From NCBI GenBank assembly GCA_900539465.1, contig UQCF01000011.1, positions 1 through 64,000 on the forward strand: a stretch of 64,000 bases of DNA, in the 5' to 3' direction. The stretch's first letter is position 1. Every line of letters starts with the position of its first letter. Position numbers and translations under genes: made by a program. This document shows, in pieces, positions 8,396 to 16,091 of this stretch. Source of the stretch: an uncultured Ruminococcus sp. GTDB lineage: Bacteria; Bacillota; Clostridia; Oscillospirales; Acutalibacteraceae. The notes beneath the pieces were generated by a model that worked only from the letters and a program-made list of their open reading frames with translations, was not told the DNA's origin and did not search any database.

Positions 8396-8467
8396 TTATT
8401 TTGCCAAAGCGTCGGAATTGCTGTTTTTTCTGAGCGATGTGCTTATAATTAAAACCTTTTTGGACAT
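8396..8467 (-). pseudogene. N-terminal remnant of an NADPH-dependent FMN reductase (flavodoxin-like) gene
   Basis: From an ATG at 8467, preceded by AAAGAGGATAAATC, the frame reads MSKKVLIISTSLRKNSNSDA then LAK and a stop at 8396. This is the phosphate-binding beginning of flavodoxin-2/NADPH-dependent FMN reductase proteins (normally 180-220 residues, with the TS-x-R-x-NSNS loop holding FMN phosphate). Nothing recognisable follows, so about 90 percent of the gene is missing. A good ribosome site and a MerR-type promoter survive upstream. The truncation seems recent, because the remnant is not otherwise decayed. Confidence 0.7.
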
Positions 8468-8498
8468 GATTTATCCTCTTTAAGCACCTGCTTTTTTG

Positions 8499-8529
8499 AT
8501 GATAACACTTAAAGTGCACTTTGAGTCAA
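8499..8529 (-). promoter_or_regulatory. MerR-type promoter/operator of the truncated FMN reductase gene
   Basis: On the minus strand TTGACT (8529-8524) and TATCAT (8504-8499) are 19 bases apart. That overlong spacing is typical of MerR-family-activated promoters. The spacer carries the perfect palindrome AAAGTGCACTTT. MerR proteins of the redox/aldehyde-responsive group bind such spacer palindromes and often drive flavodoxin-like reductases. No merR gene lies nearby. Confidence 0.6.
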
Positions 8530-8579
8530 GCCCCTTTTTAAAAATAAATCCTATATATTTTTAATCGTCAAAAAAAGTG

Positions 8580-8608
8580 TTGACATTAAAAATAATTTAT
8601 GATAATAT
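8580..8608 (+). promoter_or_regulatory. Promoter of the tRNA-Ser pair
   Basis: TTGACA (8580-8585) and TAATAT (8603-8608) with a 17-base spacer, 12 bases before the first tRNA. Confidence 0.7.
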
Positions 8609-8620
8609 GTTAAGGCACTT

Positions 8621-8709
8621 GGAGAGATACCGAAGTGGTTATAACGGAACGGTCTTGAAAACCGTCGTACGGCAACGTACCGTGGGTTCGAATCCCACTC
8701 TCTCCGCCA
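8621..8709 (+). tRNA. tRNA-Ser (anticodon TGA)
   Basis: Acceptor arms GGAGAGA and TCTCTCC close the cloverleaf. The anticodon loop reads CTTGAAA (anticodon TGA). The long variable arm (CGTACGGCAACGTACCG) marks a class II serine tRNA, the T-loop is GGTTCGAATCC, and CCA is encoded (8707-8709). Confidence 0.95.
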
Positions 8710-8761
8710 CAAGGGGCTTTGTTTTTACAAAGCCCTAAATAATAACTAAAGTTGTTACCAA

Positions 8762-8852
8762 GGAGAAGTACTCAAGTTGGTGACGAGGCGCCCCTGCTAA
8801 GGGCGTAGGTCGGGTAACCGGCGCGGGAGTTCGAGTCTCCCCTTCTCCGCCA
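8762..8852 (+). tRNA. tRNA-Ser (anticodon GCT)
   Basis: Acceptor GGAGAAG pairs with CTTCTCC. The anticodon loop has CTGCTAA (anticodon GCT). A long variable arm (GTAGGTCGGGTAACCGGCG region), a T-loop with GTTCGAGTC and an encoded CCA are present. It lies 52 bases after the first serine tRNA and is probably on the same transcript. Confidence 0.93.
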
Positions 8853-8854
8853 AA

Positions 8855-8890
8855 ATCGGCAAATCTCGTTAGAGATTTGCTGATTTTTCT
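8855..8890 (+). terminator. Terminator of the tRNA-Ser pair
   Basis: AATCGGCAAATCTC and GAGATTTGCTGATT pair with a GTTA loop and are followed by a T-run. Confidence 0.8.
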
Positions 8891-9005
8891 TTGCCGACTT
8901 TTTGCTGCTTTTCGGCAAATAATAAATAAAAAGCAGGCGCCCGCAAAGCCTTTTGTTCGGCGCGCATGTTCCAAAAATACAAGCACACGAAACGAGGTAC
9001 TAAAA

Positions 9006-10379
9006 ATGAAACAGCACAACACCGGCAGAAGCTCCTTTTCCGGAAAAATCGGCTTCGTTCTTTCCGCAGCAGGCGCGTCCGTAGGACTGGGAAACATCTG
9101 GAGATTTCCGTATCTTGCGGCAAAATACGGCGGCGGAATTTTTCTTGTTATTTATATCCTTCTTGCTGTGACCTTCGGATATACCATGATAATAGCCGAA
9201 ACCTCATTGGGCAGAATGACGCAAAAAAGCCCTGTCGGGGCGTATTCTTCATTCGGCAAATCCAAATGGCTTGCGGCAGGCGGCTGGATAAACGCAGTCA
9301 TTCCCATTCTCATAGTGCCGTATTATTCGGTAATAGGCGGCTGGGTAATAAAATATCTTATCGGATACACAACGGGACAAACGCAAAATTTAGCAGAGGA
9401 CGGATATTTCTCAGAATTTATTTCGGACGGCGTTTCTACCGAAATCTGCTTTGTTTTGTTCTCACTTATTGTTTTGGTGATTATTTTTGCGGGCGTGCGC
9501 AAGGGTATTGAACGCGTTTCAAAATTTATGATGCCCGTTCTTGTGGTTTTGTCGCTGATTATCACCGTTTATTCCGTCACAAGACCGGGAGCCTTGGAGG
9601 GCGTAAAATATTTTCTTGTGCCGAACGTATCAAATTTCTCGTGGATGACGGTTGTAACCGCCATGGGGCAGATGTTTTACTCGCTCTCTATCGCAATGGG
9701 TATTCTTATAACCTTCGGCTCCTATATGAAAAAAGAAACCTCTATCGAAAGCTCAACAAAGCAGGTTGAGATTTTTGACACGGCAATTGCCGTTATGGCA
9801 GGGCTGATGATTATTCCCGCTGTTTTTGCCTTCTCCGGCGGCGATGCGGAAACACTCGGTGCGGGCCCGTCGCTGATGTTCATTACCATACCCAAGGTTT
9901 TTGCAAGCATGGGGCTCGGAACCTTTGCCGGAATCATATTTTTTGTTCTGGTTCTTTTTGCCGCACTCACAAGTTCTATCGCTTTGACCGAAAGCGCGGT
10001 TTCTACCTTTGAGGATGAATTTAAGTGGAACAGAAAAAAATCCACGGTCATCATCGGCATTATTATGATAGTGCTCGGCAGTCTTTCGGCCCTCGGGTAC
10101 GGCCCCCTTGCCGACGTAAAAATACTCGGCATGCAGTTTTTGGACTTTTTTGATTTTTTGACAAACACCGTTATGATGCCTGTTGCCGCCATAGCAACCT
10201 GCCTGCTTGTGTCAAAGGTCGTCGGCGTGAAGCGTATTGAGGACGAGGTGACGCAATGCGGCGGAAAATTCCGCAGAAAAAAGATATTCTGCTTTATGAT
10301 TAAATATTTGTGCCCGATTTTTGCAGGTCTTATTTTGATAAGCTCCGTGGCAAATGCTTTCGGCTGGATTTCTATGTGA
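9006..10379 (+). CDS. Sodium-dependent transporter, neurotransmitter:sodium symporter (NSS) family
   Basis: 457 residues from the ATG at 9006 (ACGAGG upstream). The first helices carry the NSS sodium/substrate signature: GFVLSAAGASVGLGNIWRFP, then YLAAKYGGG (residues about 15-45). Later helices include FYSLSIAMGILITFGSYM (TM6 region) and the SSIALTESAVS segment of TM8. Length and about 11-12 membrane segments fit bacterial LeuT/TnaT-like carriers that import amino acids with Na+. The substrate is not predictable. It stands alone downstream of the tRNAs. Confidence 0.92.
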   Translation: MKQHNTGRSSFSGKIGFVLSAAGASVGLGNIWRFPYLAAKYGGGIFLVIYILLAVTFGYTMIIAETSLGRMTQKSPVGAYSSFGKSKWLAAGGWINAVIPILIVPYYSVIGGWVIKYLIGYTTGQTQNLAEDGYFSEFISDGVSTEICFVLFSLIVLVIIFAGVRKGIERVSKFMMPVLVVLSLIITVYSVTRPGALEGVKYFLVPNVSNFSWMTVVTAMGQMFYSLSIAMGILITFGSYMKKETSIESSTKQVEIFDTAIAVMAGLMIIPAVFAFSGGDAETLGAGPSLMFITIPKVFASMGLGTFAGIIFFVLVLFAALTSSIALTESAVSTFEDEFKWNRKKSTVIIGIIMIVLGSLSALGYGPLADVKILGMQFLDFFDFLTNTVMMPVAAIATCLLVSKVVGVKRIEDEVTQCGGKFRRKKIFCFMIKYLCPIFAGLILISSVANAFGWISM

Positions 10380-10456
10380 TTTTCTGCCGAATTTCGGCTT
10401 TGTATCGGGCATAATAAATTAAAGATGACAAAACATTATAAAAAGGTGCTGATTTT

Positions 10457-11431
10457 ATGTGTACGGCAGCAACATACAAAACAGAGGATTTTTATTTTGG
10501 CAGAACTCTCGACTATGAATTTTCTTACGGCGACGAAATAACCGTAACTCCTCGCAATTATCCCTTTAACTTCAGACACATGGGGCTTTGCGAATGTCAC
10601 TATGCGATGATAGGCATGGCTCACGTTGCAGACGGCTACCCCCTTTATTATGACGCGGTGAACGAAAAGGGTCTCGGTATGGCAGGTCTTAACTTTGTGG
10701 GCAATGCCGTTTATGCCGAACTTTCGGACGGTAAAGAAAATGTTTCTCAATTTGAGTTTATTCCGTGGATTCTCGGCAAATGCGCTTCGATCAAAGAGGC
10801 TCGCGCCGCAATCGGCAAAATGAACCTTGTAGGCACTGCATTCAGTGAAAAACTGCCGTCCGCACAGCTCCACTGGCTCATTGCGGACGAAGACGAGGCA
10901 ATCACCGTTGAATCGACCGCTTCGGGGCTTAAAATTTATAACAACCCCGTCGGTGTACTCACCAACAACCCGCCGTTTGACGTGCAGATGCTCATGCTCT
11001 CAAGCTATGCCGGAGCTTCTTCAAGGCAAATTCAAAACAGATTTTCAGAAAAAATAGATTTTGATTTTTACAGCAGAGGAATGGGTGCAATGGGTCTGCC
11101 CGGCGACCTCTCTTCAACATCGCGCTTTGCAAGAACCGCTTTTGTTAAAATGAACTCCGTCTCCGGCAGCGGTGAGGAGGAAAGCGTCAGCCAGTTTTTT
11201 CACATTCTCGGCGCAGCAGAGCAGCAAAGGGGTTGCTGCGAATTGCAGGGCGGCAAATTTGAGATAACCATATACACCTCTTGCTGCAATGCCCGCAAGG
11301 GAATTTATTACTACACAACCTATGACAACCATCAAATATCGGCTGTTGATATGCACAAAGAAAATCTTGACGGCAGCACTCTTGCACGTTTTGTACCCGT
11401 TACGGGCGAGCATATCAATTACCAAAACTGA
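10457..11431 (+). CDS. Choloylglycine hydrolase family protein (probable bile salt hydrolase)
   Basis: 324 residues from the ATG at 10457 (AAAAGGTG upstream). Members are N-terminal nucleophile hydrolases that remove the initiator Met and use Cys2. Here the start is MCTAATYKTEDFYFGRTLDY. Other expected active-site residues are present: Arg16, Asp19, Asn79, Asn170 (VLTNNPPFD) and Arg223 (GLPGDLSSTSRF). It would deconjugate glycine- or taurine-conjugated bile acids in the cytoplasm. Penicillin V acylases and N-acylhomoserine lactone acylases share the fold and remain possible. No bile transporter is adjacent, and a short hairpin ends the transcript. Confidence 0.88.
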   Translation: MCTAATYKTEDFYFGRTLDYEFSYGDEITVTPRNYPFNFRHMGLCECHYAMIGMAHVADGYPLYYDAVNEKGLGMAGLNFVGNAVYAELSDGKENVSQFEFIPWILGKCASIKEARAAIGKMNLVGTAFSEKLPSAQLHWLIADEDEAITVESTASGLKIYNNPVGVLTNNPPFDVQMLMLSSYAGASSRQIQNRFSEKIDFDFYSRGMGAMGLPGDLSSTSRFARTAFVKMNSVSGSGEEESVSQFFHILGAAEQQRGCCELQGGKFEITIYTSCCNARKGIYYYTTYDNHQISAVDMHKENLDGSTLARFVPVTGEHINYQN

Positions 11432-11459
11432 AAAGGCTGCTCTGCAGTCTTTTCTTTTT
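11432..11459 (+). terminator. Terminator after the bile salt hydrolase gene
   Basis: AAAGGCTGC and GCAGTCTTT pair around a TCT loop, followed by TCTTTTTG. Confidence 0.7.
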
Positions 11460-11512
11460 GCAAAACGTATGAATTTTGCGCGTTTTTTCAACTCTAAAGC
11501 CCTATAAAACAG

Positions 11513-11541
11513 TTGTTTTGTGCGTTTTACTGTGATATAAT
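11513..11541 (+). promoter_or_regulatory. Promoter of the GlpA-like operon
   Basis: TTGTTT (11513-11518), 17 bases, then TATAAT (11536-11541); the start codon follows at 11577. Confidence 0.5.
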
Positions 11542-11576
11542 AGTAATTACTACGATTAGTCACGGAGGTTTTTTAA

Positions 11577-13007
11577 ATGATCTACGATGTTGCCGTTGTG
11601 GGCGCAGGCGTAATCGGCTCGCTTATTTCGAGAGAGCTGAGCCGCCGCAACATTAAAATTGCTCTTATCGAAAAATGCAACGATTTGGCAATGGGCACCT
11701 CAAAAGCCAACAGCGCAATAGTTCACGCGGGCTTTGACGCAATGCCCGGCACATTAAAAGCTCGTTTTAACGTTAAGGGAACAGAGCTGATGCCGGAGCT
11801 TTGCAAAACTTTAAATGTTCCGTTCAAAAATATCGGCTCGCTTGTTGTCGCTTTTTCTGACGAAGAAACAGACACCCTGCATGAGCTTTTGGAGAGAGGA
11901 CGAGCCAACGGCGTCCCCGGCCTTGAGATATATGACAGGGAGAAGCTTAAAAAGGCCGAGCCGCAAATCAGCGACGAGGCAAAGGCTGCACTTTTGGCTC
12001 CCTCCGCAGGCATAGTCTGCCCTTATGAGCTGACCGTTGCCGCGGCAGAAAACGCAGTCACTAACGGCACGGAGTTTATTCGCAACTTTGCCGTTCAAAA
12101 AATAGATTATGACGGTGAAAAATTCACGCTTCACAGCGAAGACGGCACCGTTTTTGCAAAATACGTTGTAAATGCCGCAGGTGTTTTCAGCGACGAAATC
12201 GCAAAGCTTATAGGCGACGACTCAATAAGCATCACCCCGAGAAAGGGCGAATATATGCTTTGCGACAAAACGGTCGGCACACTCGCAAAGCACACAATAT
12301 TCCAGTGTCCGTCCAAAATGGGCAAGGGCGTGCTCGTCACCCCAACCGTTGACGGCAATTTGCTCATAGGCCCCAGCGCATTGGATATTGAGGACAAAAC
12401 CGATGTTTCCACCACCTCCGCGGCTCTTTCGGATATTCTCGTCGCTGCCAAAAAGTCTGTTCCCTGCCTTACAACAAGAGAGGTTATAACCTCTTTCGCA
12501 GGTCTCAGAGCGCATTGCGACAAAGACGATTTCATCATTGAGCCAAGCAAGAAAAACGAGCGTTTCTTTAATGTTGCGGGCATTGAATCCCCCGGTCTTT
12601 CAGCCGCTCCGGCAATAGCGCAGTACGTCGCCTCGGAGCTTGCAAAGGCTCTCGGTGCAGAGGAAAAAGCGGATTTCAAACCCGAAAGAGAAGCCCCCGT
12701 TCGCTTCAGACACATGAGCAATGAAGAGCGCAAGGCTCTCATAGCAAAGAACCCGTCATACGGCAGAATAATTTGCCGCTGTGAAACAATAACCGAGGGT
12801 GAAATTCTTGATGCCATCCGCGCTCCGGCAGGTGCGAGAGACGTTGACGGCGTTAAGAGAAGAACAAGAGCCGGCATGGGTCGCTGTCAGGGCGGCTTCT
12901 GCGGTTCAAAGGTTGTTGAACTGCTTGCAAACGAGCTTGGCGTTGAGATAAACGAAATCACCAAATTCGGCGGCGATTCCAAAATCCTTTATGAGAGAAC
13001 GAAGTGA
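11577..13007 (+). CDS. FAD-dependent GlpA-like dehydrogenase with BFD-type [2Fe-2S] domain
   Basis: 476 residues. CACGGAGG precedes the ATG. The N-terminal FAD fold begins VGAGVIGSLISREL (residues about 8-21) and is a DAO/GlpA-type oxidoreductase. It has the substrate-loop phrase GTSKANSAIVHAGFDA and the late SPGLSAAPAIAQYVA. Residues 398-445 form a BFD-like domain with Cys400, Cys402, Cys437 and Cys442 (IICRCET, then GRCQGGFCG), which binds an iron-sulphur cluster. It is the first gene of the clostridial GlpA/GlpB-like/DUF1667 triad, usually taken as glycerol-3-phosphate (or related hydroxy-acid) oxidation linked to an electron acceptor. Substrate assignment is inferred. Confidence 0.85.
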   Translation: MIYDVAVVGAGVIGSLISRELSRRNIKIALIEKCNDLAMGTSKANSAIVHAGFDAMPGTLKARFNVKGTELMPELCKTLNVPFKNIGSLVVAFSDEETDTLHELLERGRANGVPGLEIYDREKLKKAEPQISDEAKAALLAPSAGIVCPYELTVAAAENAVTNGTEFIRNFAVQKIDYDGEKFTLHSEDGTVFAKYVVNAAGVFSDEIAKLIGDDSISITPRKGEYMLCDKTVGTLAKHTIFQCPSKMGKGVLVTPTVDGNLLIGPSALDIEDKTDVSTTSAALSDILVAAKKSVPCLTTREVITSFAGLRAHCDKDDFIIEPSKKNERFFNVAGIESPGLSAAPAIAQYVASELAKALGAEEKADFKPEREAPVRFRHMSNEERKALIAKNPSYGRIICRCETITEGEILDAIRAPAGARDVDGVKRRTRAGMGRCQGGFCGSKVVELLANELGVEINEITKFGGDSKILYERTK

Positions 13008-13017
13008 GGGTGAAAAT

Positions 13018-14271
13018 ATGCTTAATTATGATATAGTTGTTATCGGCGGAGGGCCGGCGGGTATGGCTGCCGCTCTCAAGGCAAAGGAATGCGGAGTTGA
13101 CAGCATACTTATCCTCGAAAGAGCCGAAACTCTCGGCGGAATTTTGGAGCAGTGCATACATACGGGCTTCGGGCTTCACTACTTCGGCGAGGAGCTTTCG
13201 GGTCCCGAATATGCAGACAGATTCATAAAGCTCGTCAACGAAAAAGGCATTGAATACAAAATCGACACCATGGCGCTTCAGATAACCGGCGACAACAAGG
13301 TTTATGCCGTCAACAAAGAGGACGGACTGCTTGAAATTCAGGCAAAAGCCATTATTCTTGCAATGGGCTGCCGTGAACGTCCCAGAGGTGCACTCAACAT
13401 TGCAGGCACAAGAGCCTCCGGCGTTATGACCGCAGGCACGGCGCAAAAATATGTCAATATAGACGGCTATATGCCCGGCAAAAAGGTTGTTATTCTCGGC
13501 TCGGGCGACATCGGCCTTATCATGGCGCGCCGTATGACTCTTGAGGGCGCAGAAGTCAAGGTCGTATGCGAGCTTATGCCTTACTCCAGCGGACTTACAA
13601 GAAATATAGTTCAGTGCCTTAACGATTTTGATATTCCTCTGAGGCTCAGCTGCACGGTTATAGATGTCCACGGCAAAGACAGAGTAGAGGGCGTTACAAT
13701 CGCCGATGTTGACGAAAACCGCAGACCCATAAAGGGCACGGAGCAATATATCGAATGTGACACTCTGCTTCTCTCTGTAGGTCTTATACCCGAGAACGAG
13801 CTGACAAGAGCAGACGGTATTGAGCTTGACCCCGTTACAAACGGCGCAGTCGTCAACGAATTCAGAGAGACTTCTCACAAGGGCGTTTTTGCCTGCGGCA
13901 ACGTGCTTCATGTTCACGACCTTGTAGACTATGTTACGCTTGAGAGCCAAACCGCCGGCGAAGGCGCGGCAAGATACGTCCTCGGCAAAACGGGCGAGCA
14001 TGAATATATTAAAACCAAGGGTGTGAACGGCGTCCGCTACATCGTTCCTCAAAAGGTCGACATCAAAAACGAGAATGACGTCAAGCTCTATTTCAGAGTG
14101 GGTCAAACATATAAAAACGCAAAAATCGTTGTTAAATATAACGGCGAAGAAATACTCAGCCGCAAAAAGCCGAGACTTGCCCCCGGCGAGATGGAAAACG
14201 TCGTTATCAAAAACGACGTTCTCAAGGGCTTTGAAGCCGACGGCGTAATAGAAATTTCGGTGGAGGGTTAA
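13018..14271 (+). CDS. NAD(P)/FAD-dependent oxidoreductase, GlpB-like partner
   Basis: 417 residues. The start is the ATG at 13018, behind GTGAGGGTG, 10 bases after the previous stop. The FAD-binding motif VIGGGPAGMAAAL lies at residues 8-20. A redox site is suggested by LEQCIHTGFG. The second nucleotide fold is VVILGSGDIGLIMARRM, and the closing ACGNVLHVHDLVDYV is the ATG/FAD motif of pyridine-nucleotide disulphide reductase-like enzymes. The last 80 residues form an extra beta domain. It probably transfers electrons between the GlpA-like subunit and NAD(P) or another carrier. Close spacing on both sides shows one operon. Confidence 0.85.
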   Translation: MLNYDIVVIGGGPAGMAAALKAKECGVDSILILERAETLGGILEQCIHTGFGLHYFGEELSGPEYADRFIKLVNEKGIEYKIDTMALQITGDNKVYAVNKEDGLLEIQAKAIILAMGCRERPRGALNIAGTRASGVMTAGTAQKYVNIDGYMPGKKVVILGSGDIGLIMARRMTLEGAEVKVVCELMPYSSGLTRNIVQCLNDFDIPLRLSCTVIDVHGKDRVEGVTIADVDENRRPIKGTEQYIECDTLLLSVGLIPENELTRADGIELDPVTNGAVVNEFRETSHKGVFACGNVLHVHDLVDYVTLESQTAGEGAARYVLGKTGEHEYIKTKGVNGVRYIVPQKVDIKNENDVKLYFRVGQTYKNAKIVVKYNGEEILSRKKPRLAPGEMENVVIKNDVLKGFEADGVIEISVEG

Positions 14272-14273
14272 GT

Positions 14274-14639
14274 ATGCAGAAAAATATTATTTGCGTGTCC
14301 TGCCCCATGGGCTGCGGCATAACGGTTGAGCTTAACGACAAGGGCGAGGTTGTTTCCGTCACGGGCAACACCTGCAAAAGAGGCGACGCATACGCAAGAA
14401 GCGAATGCACAAACCCCGTCAGAAGCCTTGCCACCACCGTTAAGGTGAATGGCGGCGTGCACAATGTCGTGCCCTGCAAATCGGCAGGCCCTTTGCCCAA
14501 AGATAAAATTTTTGACTGCATGAAAGAAATATCGGCAGTTGAGGTAAAAGCCCCCGTTGTTATCGGCGATGTGCTTGTCGAAAACATCTGCGGCACGGGC
14601 ATAAACATTGTTGCGACAAATCATTGCCCGCAAAAATAA
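14274..14639 (+). CDS. DUF1667 domain protein, iron-sulphur-type partner of the triad
   Basis: 121 residues, starting 2 bases after the preceding stop codon (translational coupling likely). Cys7, Cys10, Cys14 and Cys34 (IICVSCPMGCG, then GNTCKRG) make a C-x2-C-x3-C-x19-C cluster. This resembles the N-terminal 4Fe-4S site of molybdopterin oxidoreductases. The following residues fit DUF1667: ARSECTNPVRSLATTVKV, then the PCKSAGPLPKDKIFDCM segment. It is always the third gene of this oxidoreductase set and is presumed an electron-transfer subunit. Confidence 0.88.
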   Translation: MQKNIICVSCPMGCGITVELNDKGEVVSVTGNTCKRGDAYARSECTNPVRSLATTVKVNGGVHNVVPCKSAGPLPKDKIFDCMKEISAVEVKAPVVIGDVLVENICGTGINIVATNHCPQK

Positions 14640-14650
14640 ACCTTTTATAC

Positions 14651-14689
14651 AAAAGCTGTGCCCCTGCGGTGCAGCTTTCTTTATTTTGT
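14651..14689 (+). terminator. Terminator of the GlpA-like operon
   Basis: AAAGCTG (14652-14658) and CAGCTTT (14672-14678), with GC pairing further in, are followed by CTTTATTTTG. Confidence 0.75.
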
Positions 14690-14698
14690 CTCTTTTCA

Positions 14699-14727
14699 TT
14701 GACAAAAAGTTTGTTTTAAGCTATAAT
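14699..14727 (+). promoter_or_regulatory. Consensus promoter of the 264-residue membrane protein
   Basis: TTGACA (14699-14704), a 17-base spacer, then TATAAT (14722-14727): a full consensus sigma-A promoter. Confidence 0.8.
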
Positions 14728-14780
14728 TAATTATAATTAGACTTTAAGCGACCCAAACAACCGAAAGGGGTATTTCTTTT

Positions 14781-15575
14781 ATGAAAAAAGAGAAAAAAGA
14801 CATTGCAAACCCTGAAAATCAAAATCTTGCCGAGGTCAAAAAAGACTATCAGCAAGAAGAGGATAAAGACGTAAAAGAAAAAAGCAAGATGACAAAAATC
14901 ATCATTGCAATATCCCTTTTTATCGTAATTTTCTTTGTGATACTTCTCATTTGGTATGTAAAAGACCACAGCGTTAAAGAAGTAAATTACAAAGTCGACG
15001 GCGACCAAGCCGCCCCCGTTATCGCCCAGGCAAACGAGCAGACGGGTTCCGAGCAGGTCACATTAAACGGTGCCGTTATAGACCTCACCGGCCCCACTGC
15101 GACGGTCACAATTCCGCTTGAATATTTCGGCGAAGATCAGCCCGCAGACACGCTCAGCGATTCAGAGCTTAAAAACGGCTACACAGCGGTTAAAAAAGAC
15201 GGAGGCAATGTTGTCTACACCATAAAAACATCGTATTTTGTCTCGGTTGTAAACAACCTCTATGAATATAACGAGCAGCTCTTTAACAAAGAGTATGAAG
15301 AGAAAAACGGCGTTGAGCTTGTAAGCTCAAACAGGCAGATGACCACTTTCACCATTACGGTTGACAAGGACGGATTTAAAGCCGACAAATACTACGATAT
15401 GCTTGAATCTCTCTACTATAAAGCGGCAATTTATCAGTGCTACTACGGCGTTGCACCCGAAAATATTTCCGTAACTTTCCAGTTTAAATACACACGTGAA
15501 CAATTCCCGTTTGCAAACTATCAATTCCCCTCAAATCTCGGCAAAAAGTTAGCCGATGTTACTCCCGAAAACTAA
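14781..15575 (+). CDS. Single-pass membrane protein, unknown function
   Basis: 264 residues. The ATG follows GAAAGGGG. A charged Lys/Glu-rich cytoplasmic segment (1-37) precedes one membrane helix at about 38-60 (MTKIIIAISLFIVIFFVI). The rest is extracytoplasmic and mixed alpha/beta, with a linker QANEQTGSEQV and a repeated Y/F-rich pattern. No family was recognised. The exported part looks like an immunogenic lipoprotein-like domain, but there is no lipobox Cys. It has its own strong promoter and terminator, so it is monocistronic. Confidence 0.75.
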   Translation: MKKEKKDIANPENQNLAEVKKDYQQEEDKDVKEKSKMTKIIIAISLFIVIFFVILLIWYVKDHSVKEVNYKVDGDQAAPVIAQANEQTGSEQVTLNGAVIDLTGPTATVTIPLEYFGEDQPADTLSDSELKNGYTAVKKDGGNVVYTIKTSYFVSVVNNLYEYNEQLFNKEYEEKNGVELVSSNRQMTTFTITVDKDGFKADKYYDMLESLYYKAAIYQCYYGVAPENISVTFQFKYTREQFPFANYQFPSNLGKKLADVTPEN

Positions 15576-15585
15576 ATTAAGCATT

Positions 15586-15627
15586 AAAAAAGGGCGTCTC
15601 TTGTTAAAGCAGGAGATGCCCTTTTAA
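15586..15627. terminator. Bidirectional terminator between convergent genes
   Basis: AAAAGGGCGTCTC and GGAGATGCCCTTTT form a long stem with an A/T-rich side on each end. It serves the 264-residue protein and the minus-strand lipoprotein. Confidence 0.85.
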
Positions 15628-15630
15628 AAT

Positions 15631-15882
15631 TCACTGTACCGTCTGTGACGATGATGCCGAGCTGCCTGTTTCACTCGAAGACGAAGCTGTTGTGTCGCTC
15701 TTGTCATCCATATCAAATCTGCTCTCGGCAGATGATATTGCACTGCTTGCGCCCTCGCTCAGGGACGATGTGCTGCCCTGCGATGTGGTATTTGCGCTGT
15801 CGTCTTTTTTGCTGCCGCAGCCCACAAGCACAAGAGAAAAAGCAATGCACAGCGCGGCTAAACACAAACATAATTTTTTCAT
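15631..15882 (-). CDS. Small Ser-rich lipoprotein
   Basis: 83 residues from the ATG at 15882 (AGGAACAG upstream). A signal peptide ends in the lipobox LVGC with Cys22. The mature part is nearly all Ser, Ala, Thr, Gly and Asp (SSLSEGASSAISSAES and so on) and is likely disordered. It may act as a spacer or be a degraded lipoprotein lacking a folded domain. No function can be assigned. It faces the preceding gene across a shared terminator. Confidence 0.65.
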   Translation of the reverse strand: MKKLCLCLAALCIAFSLVLVGCGSKKDDSANTTSQGSTSSLSEGASSAISSAESRFDMDDKSDTTASSSSETGSSASSSQTVQ

Positions 15883-16025
15883 TTTGACCGCTGTTCCTTT
15901 CATATATTTTATAAATATTTTCGGCAAAAGGCACGGCATTTATTCAAACACGGCAAAATTTAAAAAATAAGCCGTTATTTCGCCGAATCCGGGCATATTT
16001 TATAAAAGAAATATTGCAAAAATTA

Positions 16026-16054
16026 GTGACAAACAAAGCATTATATGATATAAT
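16026..16054 (+). promoter_or_regulatory. Promoter of the gyrB-gyrA-aspS gene run
   Basis: GTGACA (16026-16031), a 17-base spacer, then TATAAT (16049-16054). The likely start site is about 30 bases before the ATG at 16092. Confidence 0.65.
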
Positions 16055-16091
16055 ATACCGTATACAAAAATGCATTAAGGAGAATTGCATC

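Noticed and set aside
8319..8519. 66-codon minus-strand frame (KKQQFRRFGKIKGATREK)
   Set aside because: It is out of frame with the recognisable FMN-reductase remnant, has no ribosome site and no family likeness.
12131..12877. 248-codon minus-strand frame within the GlpA-like gene
   Set aside because: Antisense shadow; no ribosome site or recognisable domain.
13611..14106. Long minus-strand frames over the GlpB-like gene
   Set aside because: Shadow frames caused by codon bias; they lack ribosome sites and sit wholly inside a conserved gene.
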